From: Okibacterium sp. HSC-33S16 | GTDB taxonomy: Bacteria > Actinomycetota > Actinomycetes > Actinomycetales > Microbacteriaceae | Length of the DNA stretch: 64,000 bases | Direction of reading: 5' to 3' | NCBI RefSeq assembly: GCF_024171565.1 | Contig: NZ_JALJZZ010000002.1 | Location: forward strand, 310,001 to 374,000 | Shown here: one piece after another, positions 1 to 7,917 of the stretch | Layout: the number at the start of each line of letters is the position of its first letter | Numbering within the stretch: position 1 is the stretch's first letter | Notes under the pieces: generated by a model | Database searches by the model: none | Told to the model about the DNA's origin: nothing | The model's input: only the letters and a program-made list of their open reading frames with translations | Program-made: the position numbers and the translations under genes

Positions 1-2315
1 CGGGGCTCGTGCAGCGTGACGCTCCCGCCGAGCCCGCTCTGGCCTGGTTCGACGAGATTCTTGAGACCCTCGCAGATGCTCATGCTGCTGCTGCCGAGGC
101 AGCCACCGTCGCCGACGCCGAGTTCTCCACCGCTGATGCCGAGCATCGGGCGCAGCAGGATCTCCGTCGCCGCCAACTTCGGCGAGACAGCGCGCGCTCC
201 ACGCTCGAGACATTCGAAGCGCAGACCGACGCGATCGCCGTTGACCGCGACACTCTCGCGCAGGCTCGACGAGCATCATCGGTGTGGGCGCACGTCGCCA
301 GCCGCCGAGGGGCCGAAGCCGCGTACCGCACTGCCGTCGAGGAAGAGATCGATAAGACGCAGGCATACCTCGCGGTGGTCGGCGACACAGTGGGCATTGA
401 CTCCGAGAGCCTGAGTTCCACCGTTGACGAACTGACCCGTTCCCTCGGCACACTCCGGGGCGTTCTCGACGACGAACGCTCGCTCGCCCGGTTGGCCGCA
501 GAGGTCCAGCGCGCCACCGACGTGCACGCGCAGTGTGAGGCCCAGGTCACTGACGCGACCGCTCGGCTCTCTGACATTCCGGCTCAACTCGACGCCATCG
601 CCGAGCAGCTCAGCGCCGCGAAGGTCATCGCAGCCAGCCTGCCGGAAGCCAAGGCCAAAGTCGCGCGCCTCGAAACCGCGCGAACCGCTGCCCAACGGGC
701 GGCAACGCTTGACCGCAAACTGACCGAAGCGCGCTTCACCGAGAAAGACGCCAGTGCGGCGCACCTCGCGGCTCTGTCGCGACTCGACGAACTCTTCACC
801 GCTCGGTTGAACGGGCACGCAGCCGAGCTCGCCGGATCGCTCGAACCCGGTGACGCCTGTGCAGTGTGCGGCTCGACCGAACACCCCAAGCTCGCTGTGT
901 GGGACGGCGACGAGGTCACCGAGGCGGATATCACCGCTGCTCGGGCGGTTGTGGCACAACGCCGCGCCGACTTCGATGATGCGTCAATGGTCGCGTCAGA
1001 CCTCGCCACTCAACTGGCGAGCGAACACGCCCGCGCCGAGTCCAAGCCACTCGACGAGATCGACGCCGAGCTTGCCGAAGCGACGCTGACGTTGATCGAC
1101 CTGGAACCAGCTGCCGAGCAGGTCGACGTCTTCGAAGCCCGGCAGTCCGCACTGCGCATCGAACTCGAGGCGGCTCGCGACGCCGTCACCCTGCTGCGCG
1201 GCGAGCTCGAGGCCTCGGCAACTGCTGTGGCCGAGGCGAAGACTCGGCTCGCCGAAGCAACCGCCCGCGTAGCCGAGCACCGAGCCGGTTTCGACTCCGT
1301 CGCAGCCCACGCCGCTGAGCTGGAGCGACGCCTGGGTGCGGCCCGCGACCTGCATGAGGCCCTCGCGACGACCCGCACTCGCGAGGCCGCAGTCGCCTCG
1401 GCCAGCGAGACGCTCACCGCACAACTCGCGGAGAATGACTTCGCCGACGAAGCGGCCGTGGACGATGCTCGTCGTGGTGCCGCCGAAATTGCGGCTCTCG
1501 ACGCGCGCATTCGCGAGTTCGATACGGCGATAGCGTCTGCCCGGTCCACCCTCGCCGAGCCCGAGCTTGCGGATCTCCCGGTTGAACTCATCGACCTCGC
1601 TCCGGCCGAAGCACTCGTCGCGGACACTCGTGCCTCACGTGATGCGGCTCTCCAGACGGCCAGCTCACTCGCCGAACGTGTCGACCAGTTGACGCTGCTG
1701 GTGACGCGCGTGCGTGCCGAGCAGGAAGCATCCGCTCAGCTGCGCGAAGAATACGATCAGGTCCGAGCCCTCGCCAACGCCGTGCAGGGGAACGAGCCGA
1801 ACACCAAGCGGATGCGCCTGGAGACCTATGTGCTGGCCGCTCAGCTCGAGGAGATCGTAACGGCGGCCAACGCCCGCCTGTCGACGATGACGAGCGGCAG
1901 GTACACGCTGCAGCACGACGATTCGGTGCAGTACCGCAACACCCGATCGGGGCTTGGCCTCGCCATTCTCGATGAGCACACCGGTCGCGCCCGGCCGACG
2001 CATTCGCTCTCCGGCGGCGAGACCTTCCTGGCCTCGCTTGCCCTCGCTCTCGGCCTTGCCGAGGTCGTGACAAACCAGGCTGGTGGCATCACACTCGACA
2101 CCCTGTTCATCGATGAAGGCTTTGGCTCGCTCGACCCCGACACTCTCGCAATCGCCATGTCGACGCTCGACAGTCTCCGTTCCGGCGGCCGCACCATCGG
2201 ACTGATCAGCCACGTCGACGCCATGAAGGAGCAAATTCCCGCCAAGCTTCGCATCGAGGTAACTGACTCGGGTGCCAGCCGGGTGGCGGTCAGCACGAGT
2301 TACGAACTGGTCTGA
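1..2315 (+). CDS. sbcC: Exonuclease SbcC (SMC-like ATPase), 3' part
   Basis: C-terminal three quarters of the ATPase subunit of the SbcCD nuclease, which processes DNA hairpins and ends in the cytoplasm. The reading frame is open from the first bases of the window, so the Walker A half lies upstream. What is visible: a long Ala/Glu/Arg-rich coiled coil, a zinc-hook CAVC (near 858-870) at its turn, a second coiled coil, and at the C-terminus the ABC signature SGGETFLASLALALGLAE followed by Walker B (LFIDEGFGSLD). This order is diagnostic for SbcC/Rad50. SbcD is expected just upstream, outside the window. Confidence 0.93.
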   Translation, partial: GLVQRDAPAEPALAWFDEILETLADAHAAAAEAATVADAEFSTADAEHRAQQDLRRRQLRRDSARSTLETFEAQTDAIAVDRDTLAQARRASSVWAHVASRRGAEAAYRTAVEEEIDKTQAYLAVVGDTVGIDSESLSSTVDELTRSLGTLRGVLDDERSLARLAAEVQRATDVHAQCEAQVTDATARLSDIPAQLDAIAEQLSAAKVIAASLPEAKAKVARLETARTAAQRAATLDRKLTEARFTEKDASAAHLAALSRLDELFTARLNGHAAELAGSLEPGDACAVCGSTEHPKLAVWDGDEVTEADITAARAVVAQRRADFDDASMVASDLATQLASEHARAESKPLDEIDAELAEATLTLIDLEPAAEQVDVFEARQSALRIELEAARDAVTLLRGELEASATAVAEAKTRLAEATARVAEHRAGFDSVAAHAAELERRLGAARDLHEALATTRTREAAVASASETLTAQLAENDFADEAAVDDARRGAAEIAALDARIREFDTAIASARSTLAEPELADLPVELIDLAPAEALVADTRASRDAALQTASSLAERVDQLTLLVTRVRAEQEASAQLREEYDQVRALANAVQGNEPNTKRMRLETYVLAAQLEEIVTAANARLSTMTSGRYTLQHDDSVQYRNTRSGLGLAILDEHTGRARPTHSLSGGETFLASLALALGLAEVVTNQAGGITLDTLFIDEGFGSLDPDTLAIAMSTLDSLRSGGRTIGLISHVDAMKEQIPAKLRIEVTDSGASRVAVSTSYELV

Positions 2316-2385
2316 CACCTACCCTGGCCACCGATCAGGTGGAACCCCGATTGTGCGACCGAGCCGCCGGTGTCAGGCTGGGCAC

Positions 2386-2568
2386 ATGAATCTCATTCGT
2401 CCTCGTCGCGGCCGGGTCATCGCCGGTGTTTGCGCGGCAGTCGCCAATCGATTTGGAATCTCAGCGACCCTGGTCAGGGTGCTGACGGTGTTGAGTTTCC
2501 TCCTCCCCGGCCCGCAGATCATCGCGTACATCGTCCTGTGGATCCTGATCCCCAACGAGAAGTACTAG
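2386..2568 (+). CDS. PspC domain small membrane protein
   Basis: A 60-residue protein that is essentially one PspC domain: a basic N-terminus (RPRRGRVIAGVCAAVA), then NRFGISATLVRVLTV and a hydrophobic C-terminal segment ending in LWILIPNEKY. PspC proteins sit in the inner membrane and in other bacteria sense envelope stress; no role is proven for this stand-alone form. I chose the ATG at 2386 because the family begins right before the RPRRGRVIAGVC motif. The gene ends 2 nt before the next start, so the two are probably cotranscribed. Confidence 0.8.
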   Translation: MNLIRPRRGRVIAGVCAAVANRFGISATLVRVLTVLSFLLPGPQIIAYIVLWILIPNEKY

Positions 2569-2570
2569 GC

Positions 2571-3413
2571 ATGGCGGCGGTGGAACAGTTCACTGACCCG
2601 GTCACCTACCACGGTGAGGGTCCCGTCTGGTCAGAGACCTGGGGCGGCCTGCGTTTCGTCGACATGCTGGCGGGGGACATTCTGTCCGTCGATTCCGACG
2701 GCGATGTCAAGCGGATGCATGTGGGCACCGTCGCGGCGTTCGTCCGGCCCCGACAACGCGGCGGCTACGTCGTCGGGCTTGAGCGCGGCATCGGATTAGC
2801 CGACGACGTTCACGAACTGCCCACCACACAGCGCGAGCTGTGGACAGACCCCGCTGTGCGCATGAACGAGGGTGGTTGCGGTCCCGACGGTACTCTCTAC
2901 GCCGGGTCGATGGGCTACGAGCAAACCGAGGGCGCCGCGTCGCTCTATCGCATCGATGCGGCCGGTCAGGTGAGCACGACCCTGGCCCACGTGACGGTGT
3001 CCAACGGTATCGACTTCTCCCCGGACGGCAGGAGGGCGTACTACAACGACACAGCCACCGGACGTACTGACGTGTTCGACGTGGTCGAGAACCAGCTCGT
3101 CAACCGACGGCCGTTTGCCGACGGCGACGATGGTAGCCCCGATGGGCTCTGCGTCGACTCGGAGGGAAATGTTTGGGTTGCCCTGAACTCGGTGGGCCGG
3201 GTTCGGCTCTATGCGCCAGACGCAACGATCCTCACCGAACTCGATCTTCCCGTTCGGCTTGTCACCGCCTGCACGCTGGGCGGAGCGGACGGGCGCGATC
3301 TCTTCATCACGACGTCTCGCGAGAACCTCGACGATCCGGAACCGGAGGCCGGGGCGGTTTTCCGCACCCGAGTCGACGTTCCCGGGCGGCCGGTTCTGGC
3401 GTACGCCGGCTGA
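2571..3413 (+). CDS. SMP-30/gluconolactonase-family beta-propeller protein
   Basis: A 280-residue SMP-30/gluconolactonase/LRE-like protein, a metal-dependent lactone hydrolase fold. Family features: GEGPVW near the N-terminus (metal-binding Glu), NEGGCGPDGTLYAGSMG in the middle, and the SNGIDFSPDGRRAYYNDTATG and DGSPDGLCVDSEGNVWVA blades that carry the metal-binding Asn and Asp. No signal peptide, so cytosolic. The substrate cannot be told from sequence; sugar lactones are usual in the family. The ATG at 2571 lies just after the pspC-like stop; a longer reading of the same frame would overlap that gene and is not family-like. Confidence 0.85.
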   Translation: MAAVEQFTDPVTYHGEGPVWSETWGGLRFVDMLAGDILSVDSDGDVKRMHVGTVAAFVRPRQRGGYVVGLERGIGLADDVHELPTTQRELWTDPAVRMNEGGCGPDGTLYAGSMGYEQTEGAASLYRIDAAGQVSTTLAHVTVSNGIDFSPDGRRAYYNDTATGRTDVFDVVENQLVNRRPFADGDDGSPDGLCVDSEGNVWVALNSVGRVRLYAPDATILTELDLPVRLVTACTLGGADGRDLFITTSRENLDDPEPEAGAVFRTRVDVPGRPVLAYAG

Positions 3414-3424
3414 GCCGCCCCACG

Positions 3425-3460
3425 ACGATGGCCCCGAGCGAGAACGCCCGGGGCCATCGT
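3425..3460. terminator. Bidirectional terminator hairpin
   Basis: A 12-bp inverted repeat (acgatggccccg / cggggccatcgt) with a 12-nt loop lies between the convergent genes ending at 3413 (+) and 3473 (-), and would serve both. Confidence 0.7.
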
Positions 3461-3472
3461 GAGCAGTGAACG

Positions 3473-4120
3473 TTAGCGCCGGAAGAGCTTCACGAGAAGT
3501 GCCACTGTGCCGAGGACGGCCAGTGTGACAACCGCGACGACCGTTCCGGGGCGCTGTCCGTAGTTCTTGCGCAGGTCGGTCATAGCCGCTTGCGTCGCCT
3601 CACGGGCAGCGTCGATCGCTTCCCGCGACGCATCAGCTGCGTGTCCGGCCTTCTCCTGGGCGATCGATGCGGCCTTCTCGACCTTCTCCGACATGCTCGC
3701 GGCCACGGCGGATGCGGCCTGCGCTGCCTTCTGGGCGGTCTCGGCCACGTCGTCGTTCTCCGCGAGAGGCTTCACAGCCTCTGCACCGCGGTCGACGGCG
3801 TCATGGGCGGCGTCCTTGAGCGACGGTGCGTCGACCGGTGCATCGTCGATCGCGGAGTGCGCGTGATCGGCCGCGGAGTCGACGTCAGGCTGATCGATGG
3901 TCGATTTCTCCTCATCGACCTCCGAGTCGTCCGGCTTCTCAAACTCAATCTGCGACGCGGAGCCTGACTCAGAGCCCGATTCAGAGTCGGAACTCACATC
4001 GGCGTCGGCCGGGGCGTCGCCGGTTGACGACGTGTCGTTCGTGTCGGGGGCATCAGCCACGTCGGAATTCGCGAAGACCTCCGCCGGCGTCGGTACCTCG
4101 TCTTTGTTGGGGTCACTCAT
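3473..4120 (-). CDS. Ala-rich acidic protein with C-terminal membrane anchor
   Basis: A 215-residue protein of unknown function. Residues 1-95 are acidic and disordered, rich in Asp, Ser and Glu; about 95-180 is an amphipathic Ala/Lys/Glu helix with 11-residue-like periodicity (repeated A..A.EKV/EKA), resembling apolipoprotein- or LEA-like helices; residues 190-210 form one transmembrane segment followed by KLFRR. The start at 4120 is supported by a good GGAGG site. It is followed in the same direction on the minus strand by nothing; its upstream neighbour at 4377-4165 is also a small envelope protein, so the two may form a cell-envelope or stress unit. Confidence 0.7.
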   Translation of the reverse strand: MSDPNKDEVPTPAEVFANSDVADAPDTNDTSSTGDAPADADVSSDSESGSESGSASQIEFEKPDDSEVDEEKSTIDQPDVDSAADHAHSAIDDAPVDAPSLKDAAHDAVDRGAEAVKPLAENDDVAETAQKAAQAASAVAASMSEKVEKAASIAQEKAGHAADASREAIDAAREATQAAMTDLRKNYGQRPGTVVAVVTLAVLGTVALLVKLFRR

Positions 4121-4164
4121 GTGTTACCTCCGAAATTATGAACGGTGAATACAGGTCTACTCGC

Positions 4165-4377
4165 TTAGCGCTTGCGCTGCTTCAACTTCTTCGCGAGCTG
4201 AACCTCGGACCGTGCGGCCTTCTTACCGATCTTCTTGCGCGTCTTCTTGACCTGCGGGTCGTCCCAGAACGACGTGACGCTCTGCCGGATCTGCTCGTAA
4301 CGCGGTCGACCGGCCTTGGCACCGAGTACATAGGCACCGAACGCGAGGGCGAGAATGAAGATGAACCGGGGACTCAT
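4165..4377 (-). CDS. Small YtxH-like membrane protein
   Basis: A 70-residue protein: one N-terminal hydrophobic segment (FIFILALAFGAYVLGAKAG), then RPRYEQI and a strongly basic C-terminus (KKTRKKIGKKAAR...LKQRKR). The layout resembles YtxH-type small stress proteins that anchor by the N-terminus. An AGGAG site lies about 6 nt before the ATG. It lies upstream of, and reads toward, the acidic anchored protein at 3473-4120; opposite charges of the two proteins might favour interaction, which is speculation. Confidence 0.65.
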   Translation of the reverse strand: MSPRFIFILALAFGAYVLGAKAGRPRYEQIRQSVTSFWDDPQVKKTRKKIGKKAARSEVQLAKKLKQRKR

Positions 4378-4487
4378 AAATTAGCTCCTGACGTCTAAGT
4401 GGATGCTTCCACCCTGTCGGTGATTGACCCCGAGGCTCAAGGGGTTGCGCTCGGCAGTCAATCCGGTCAGGGGGCCGATGCGGCCAG

Positions 4488-4493
4488 TATTCT
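4488..4493 (+). promoter_or_regulatory. -10 box of leaderless gene at 4500
   Basis: TATTCT ends 6 nt before the GTG at 4500, which would make the GTG the first transcribed codon. No Shine-Dalgarno sequence has room to act. Confidence 0.5.
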
Positions 4494-4499
4494 GGAGCC

Positions 4500-4997
4500 G
4501 TGTCCTATCTCTCGCCAGCGTCCCGGGCGGCCCTCGACCGCGTCACCGATGGTGACAATGCGACAACCGCACCGGATGCTCTCAGCCGGCTTCGTGACAT
4601 CCGCTCGCTTAGTGCAGAACTGGAGAAGGACGCCGCAACGCTGACGGCCGTGCGGGAGGCGATCGATAGCGGGGCCAGCTGGGAGAGCGTTGCAGATGCG
4701 GCCGGGCTCAAGCCTTCCGCGGCTAAGTGGCGGTGGCTCGGCAGCGACCAGGAAATCGCGGAACGGCACGAGGCCGGCCGCAAGCGGGCCGCGCGGCCGA
4801 GCAGCGTGCCGACCGATCTTCCCGGGCTCTCCGTGTCGGAGGCCGCCACACAGCTCGGCGTCACCGCTCAGGCGATCTATTTGCGCGTCAGCCGCGGATC
4901 GATTCGCGCTGAGACCGTCGAGCTGGCGGACGGGCGCAAATACAAGCGGGTGTTCCTCGGCGACGCGGCAGAATCGGCCGAAAGTACCGACAACTAG
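4500..4997 (+). CDS. Helix-turn-helix DNA-binding protein
   Basis: A 165-residue protein not tied to a named family. Two possible DNA-binding helical units are visible: residues about 40-75 (VREAIDSGASWESVADAAGL, a sigma-like HTH followed by KPSAAKWRW) and about 105-145 (LSVSEAATQLGVTAQAIYLR, an excisionase/MerR-like HTH followed by SRGSIRAETVELADGRKY). A Lys/Arg-rich linker with RKRAARPSS separates them. This suggests a sequence-specific binder with two HTHs. The gene seems leaderless. Its last 4 nt overlap the convergent gene ending at 4994. Confidence 0.65.
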   Translation: MSYLSPASRAALDRVTDGDNATTAPDALSRLRDIRSLSAELEKDAATLTAVREAIDSGASWESVADAAGLKPSAAKWRWLGSDQEIAERHEAGRKRAARPSSVPTDLPGLSVSEAATQLGVTAQAIYLRVSRGSIRAETVELADGRKYKRVFLGDAAESAESTDN

Positions 4998-5479
4998 TCC
5001 GTTCGACCGAGCGGGATCGCCGCGAGGACGGTGCGTCCGGTGGGTGACTGTCGTGGCGCCATATCGACAAGGGCGATCTGGCGCAGGTGCAGTTCGTCGC
5101 CCTCCTGCACGCGGTTAGCCCCTTTCACGGTGACGTGAGGCCGGAACTCAGGACCCGAGAACGCACGGTCGTCGGCGTGAGACGCCAACGGTCGCATGGC
5201 ACGAATCAGGCGTGCACGCAGTGCGATGAGTCGCCTGTTCTCGGCGATGAGCGTCACCGGGATGTTATGACGTCGGCCAAACAGGTCGTCTCCCGTAGCG
5301 ACGACGGTGAACTCGGGTTCATCGCCGATGGCGGCGTCTAGCGCGGCGGCCAGTTGCGGGACCGAGGCCTCGGTGGCGAATGGGGGAACAACGGTGATAT
5401 GCAACGGCCACGCGCTGACCAGAAAGCTGTCGCCGACGGTCAACGGGGCCAAGGGAAGAACGGCCACCACTCGAGACAT
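4994..5479 (-). CDS. 2H phosphoesterase (2'-5' RNA ligase family)
   Basis: A 161-residue member of the 2H phosphoesterase superfamily (ThpR/LigT-like), which act on 2',3'-cyclic or 2'-5' phosphodiesters. The two hallmark HxT/Sx motifs are present: WPLHITVVPPF (about residue 28) and FRPHVTVKGAN (about residue 112). Spacing of roughly 85 residues is normal for the family. The RNA target is unknown. It seems leaderless, with TAGACT 6 nt upstream of the ATG. Confidence 0.82.
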   Translation of the reverse strand: MSRVVAVLPLAPLTVGDSFLVSAWPLHITVVPPFATEASVPQLAAALDAAIGDEPEFTVVATGDDLFGRRHNIPVTLIAENRRLIALRARLIRAMRPLASHADDRAFSGPEFRPHVTVKGANRVQEGDELHLRQIALVDMAPRQSPTGRTVLAAIPLGRTD

Positions 5480-5485
5480 GAGGCG

Positions 5486-5491
5486 AGTCTA
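5486..5491 (-). promoter_or_regulatory. -10 box of leaderless 2H phosphoesterase gene
   Basis: On the minus strand TAGACT stands exactly 6 nt before the ATG at 5479, the expected -10 distance if transcription starts at the A of the start codon. Confidence 0.55.
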
Positions 5492-5601
5492 AGACGGTCT
5501 GGACAGTGTGTCGGAGTGTGACGGTGCCGGATGACGGCATCCGCTTCGCGAATTACCGTGGATGGCATCGCCGATCCCGGCCGCTCGGAAAGGAGGACAG
5601 G

Positions 5602-5952
5602 ATGTCGAATCTTCACCTCGGAGTGCACAAAATGATGCTGTGCTCCGCGAACGGCTGTGACAAGACGACGGCTGGCCACGGATTGCGCGCGCTGCAGGTT
5701 CGAGTGGTTGCCGCGACCCCGAGCAAATGGATCGACGGCATCGTCGAGCAGGCGTCGGCGAACGGCTGGATCCGGATCGCACTAATCGACTCCGGAGAAA
5801 CTCGCTGGGTCTGGAACCACACAAACCTGTCGAGCGAGGCGAAACCGGGCACCCCGGTGGCGCTGCACTCGCTCTACGCCACGTTGGTGATCGGATCGCG
5901 TCGGATTAACGTGCTCGTCGCACCGACGCTGCCGGAACTCAGCCTGGCTTGA
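5602..5952 (+). CDS. Conserved-looking hypothetical protein
   Basis: A 116-residue protein I do not recognise. It starts MSNLHLGVHKMMLCSANGCD, reads as a small alpha/beta domain (VRVVAATPSKWIDGIVEQAS, WIRIALIDSGETRWVWNH), and ends with a hydrophobic LVIGSRRINVLVA strand. There is no signal peptide. The ATG at 5602 has a strong AAGGAGG site 5-6 nt upstream, which decides the start over a longer upstream reading. Its stop is only 10 bp from the convergent copper-protein gene. Confidence 0.6.
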   Translation: MSNLHLGVHKMMLCSANGCDKTTAGHGLRALQVRVVAATPSKWIDGIVEQASANGWIRIALIDSGETRWVWNHTNLSSEAKPGTPVALHSLYATLVIGSRRINVLVAPTLPELSLA

Positions 5953-5962
5953 ACGGGCCCGG

Positions 5963-6382
5963 TTAGCTCGCGGGCATCGCCCCTGACATCGAGTCCATCA
6001 TCTTCTGGCAGGCCATGGCGCACTGACGGCAGACTTCGGCACACATGGCACAGTCCTCGTGCATGTCGGAATGTGTCATGCACTCGTCGGCGCACGCCGC
6101 ACACATGGTCATGGTGGCCTGAAGTGCGGCCATCATGCTCTCCCTGTGCATGCCAGCGGGACGCAGCATCATCCGCATCATGGTGTTGCACATGTCGGCG
6201 GTGTTTTGGCACATGTTCATGCACGTCGCCATGCTCTCACCCGGCATGGTTGCGGCGCACATCGTGCAGGCTTGCTCGCACGCGGCGCAGGCCTCAATGC
6301 ACTCCTGCATCATCGTCATATTCATGCCGTCCATCGGCATGTCTTTCTCGTGCATCTGCATCATCTGGGACGTGGTGTTCAT
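5963..6382 (-). CDS. Cys/Met-rich copper-storage-like four-helix protein
   Basis: A 139-residue protein with 16 Cys and about 33 Met. The Cys fall in helix-spaced pairs (ECIEACAACEQACTMC, MATCMNMCQNTADMC, TMCAACADEC, EDCAMCAEVCRQCAMAC), as in the four-helix DUF326 / Csp copper-storage proteins, which pack Cu(I) ions along the bundle core. There is no signal peptide, so it should be cytosolic as in Csp3. A Met- and His-containing N-terminal tail (MMQMHEKDMPMDGMNMTMM) is an extra likely metal-binding segment. A GGGAG site precedes the ATG. No CsoR-like operator was obvious. Confidence 0.85.
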   Translation of the reverse strand: MNTTSQMMQMHEKDMPMDGMNMTMMQECIEACAACEQACTMCAATMPGESMATCMNMCQNTADMCNTMMRMMLRPAGMHRESMMAALQATMTMCAACADECMTHSDMHEDCAMCAEVCRQCAMACQKMMDSMSGAMPAS

Positions 6383-6468
6383 GGACGTTCTCCCGTTCGC
6401 TCGGTGGTGACAGGGATGCTACGCCGCTACGGTTCGTTTGTCAGGAGGGCGACGGCGGACCGGACCGG

Positions 6469-6735
6469 TTAGAGGACGACGAACTCGGTCTCGCCTTGCG
6501 GATCAATATTCTGCGCGTCGACACCGGAGACGGCGGCATAGTCCGGGCCGTGTCGCAGCCAGTCCATTAACGCGTCGACGTCGGCATCCTTGCCCTCCAG
6601 CTCCGCTTCCACCGTTCCGTCGAGGCGATTGCGCACCCAGCCGCTGACACCGAGACGCTTCGCCTCTGCTCGAGTCCAATAGCGGAACCCGACACCCTGA
6701 ACGGTTCCGTGCACAATCACGTGTTTGCGGATCAC
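6469..6735 (-). CDS. acyP: Acylphosphatase
   Basis: An 88-residue acylphosphatase, which hydrolyses acyl phosphates in the cytosol. The phosphate-binding loop VQGVGFRYW (catalytic Arg about residue 18) and the catalytic-Asn region GVSGWVRNRLDGTVEAELEG are both intact, and the length is typical. It begins with GTG at 6735; no clear ribosome binding site is visible, so it may be leaderless. Confidence 0.9.
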   Translation of the reverse strand: MIRKHVIVHGTVQGVGFRYWTRAEAKRLGVSGWVRNRLDGTVEAELEGKDADVDALMDWLRHGPDYAAVSGVDAQNIDPQGETEFVVL

Positions 6736-6804
6736 ACGTCCATTGTCACTCGACGGCGTCGGATGGGCTGGTTCGCCACGCGTGGACGGTCTCTGGCGCC
6801 GAAG

Positions 6805-6823
6805 CCTAGGGCGGACCCCTAGG
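6805..6823. promoter_or_regulatory. Perfect 19-bp palindrome CCTAGGG-N5-CCCTAGG (operator candidate)
   Basis: The arms CCTAGGG and CCCTAGG flank the 5-nt spacer CGGAC. Its centre (6814) lies 42 nt before the ATG at 6856, which itself follows a CATACT box (6845-6850) at leaderless distance. Position -42 suits an activator. A second inverted repeat GTCGGAACCGAC (6824-6835) abuts it. The same palindrome geometry occurs at 12389-12407. Confidence 0.6.
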
Positions 6824-6906
6824 GTCGGAACCGACTATTGCCGACATACTTACGGATGCCCGGCGTTGTTCCGTACCCGACGGAGCTTGGCACGAGGGGA
6901 CCCCAA

Positions 6907-7509
6907 GTGAATGTCAGACCTATCCCGACGGTCTTGAAAACGAACGTTCGGCCTGCCCGGCCTGACACGCGAACCGTCGAACCCGTCCTGTACGCAGGAA
7001 TTGTCGCCAGACGAATTGCAATTGTGGCGCTGTTGATGCTGCTCATCCTGCCGTCGCTGTGGTCGCTCATGACCGGGCAACGGGCCGTCCTGGTTGCCGG
7101 TGCCACGAGTGAAGCTGCTCCGTCCGTCGCTGTGATCGCACCTCACGCCGGGGTGCCCGAGGTGGGCGACACGGTCGCCGTCCGGAGCACGTCGCCTGAC
7201 GCCGTCGCCGTCGGTCAGGTTGCCGACGTCTCCGGTGAGAGTATCGCGGTACAGAACATGATTCGCCCGGACAGTTGGAACGCATCGCTCACCGACCTGA
7301 GCGGGTCAGTTCTCGCTGTCTTCCACGGCCCGGTCGTCACCTTCCTCACCGCTCTGCCACCCTTCTCGATGAGCGCCGCAATCATCCTGTTGATCATCGC
7401 GCTGGTCGCGATTCCGTTGCGGCGGACAGAACCAGCCGACCCAGAATCACCGGTGAGTCTGCCCTCTGCCCGGCACATCAAGCACTTCACCGACGTCGAG
7501 CAGGCCTAA
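6907..7509 (+). CDS. Two-pass membrane protein with extracytoplasmic domain
   Basis: A protein of about 200 residues with a cytoplasmic tail, a first transmembrane segment (IAIVALLMLLILPSLWSLM), an exported domain of about 90 residues with strand patterns (VPEVGDTVAVRSTSPDAVAVG, GQVADVSGES), and a second transmembrane helix (IILLIIALVAIPLRR). The layout resembles the non-catalytic part of signal-peptidase-I-like proteins (EVGDTVAV is typical of their beta domain), but I see no Ser/Lys dyad. GTG at 6907 has a GAGGGGA site; ATG at 6856 could be used on a leaderless transcript. The adjacent palindrome suggests LuxR-type control. Confidence 0.6.
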   Translation: MNVRPIPTVLKTNVRPARPDTRTVEPVLYAGIVARRIAIVALLMLLILPSLWSLMTGQRAVLVAGATSEAAPSVAVIAPHAGVPEVGDTVAVRSTSPDAVAVGQVADVSGESIAVQNMIRPDSWNASLTDLSGSVLAVFHGPVVTFLTALPPFSMSAAIILLIIALVAIPLRRTEPADPESPVSLPSARHIKHFTDVEQA

Positions 7510-7520
7510 CCAGCAGCGCC

Positions 7521-7811
7521 TCAGTCCTGAACCGGTACCGTCTCGTCGATCGCGTCGGATCCGGCCTCGCTGTAGTTGCCGGTCTGCCCGGATGGCGCCG
7601 TTCCGTTTTTATCGTCCGCTCCGTCAACGGACCGGTCCGAGGGGCTGGTCGCGTCACTCACCGTCGTGCCGTCCTCAGGAGCCGTCTCCAGTGACGACTG
7701 GTCGGCGGCGCCGGAGTTCTTCGCCTCTTCGTAGCTTCCGTCACGCTGACCCTGATCGGCCAGGGGCGGAAGTGTGTCGTTGCCGTTTTCGGTGGGGTGC
7801 TGATCAGTCAT
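7521..7811 (-). CDS. Small acidic disordered protein
   Basis: A 96-residue protein rich in Asp, Glu, Ser, Gly and Thr with no hydrophobic core, hence probably unfolded in solution. It starts at the ATG at 7811, preceded by AAAGGA. I do not recognise the family. Similar Asp/Gly-rich short proteins occur at 15851-16186, and both may be stress-related, which is a guess. The stop is 11 bp from the convergent membrane-protein gene. Confidence 0.5.
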   Translation of the reverse strand: MTDQHPTENGNDTLPPLADQGQRDGSYEEAKNSGAADQSSLETAPEDGTTVSDATSPSDRSVDGADDKNGTAPSGQTGNYSEAGSDAIDETVPVQD

Positions 7812-7917
7812 GGGGAGTCCTTTCCGTGAACTGACCCCGACGTTACTCACCGGTGCCGAATGGACCCACAGCCTTTCCAAACCGCCGCAATCGGTGTAAG
7901 TTCAGCAGCCGTTCCGA

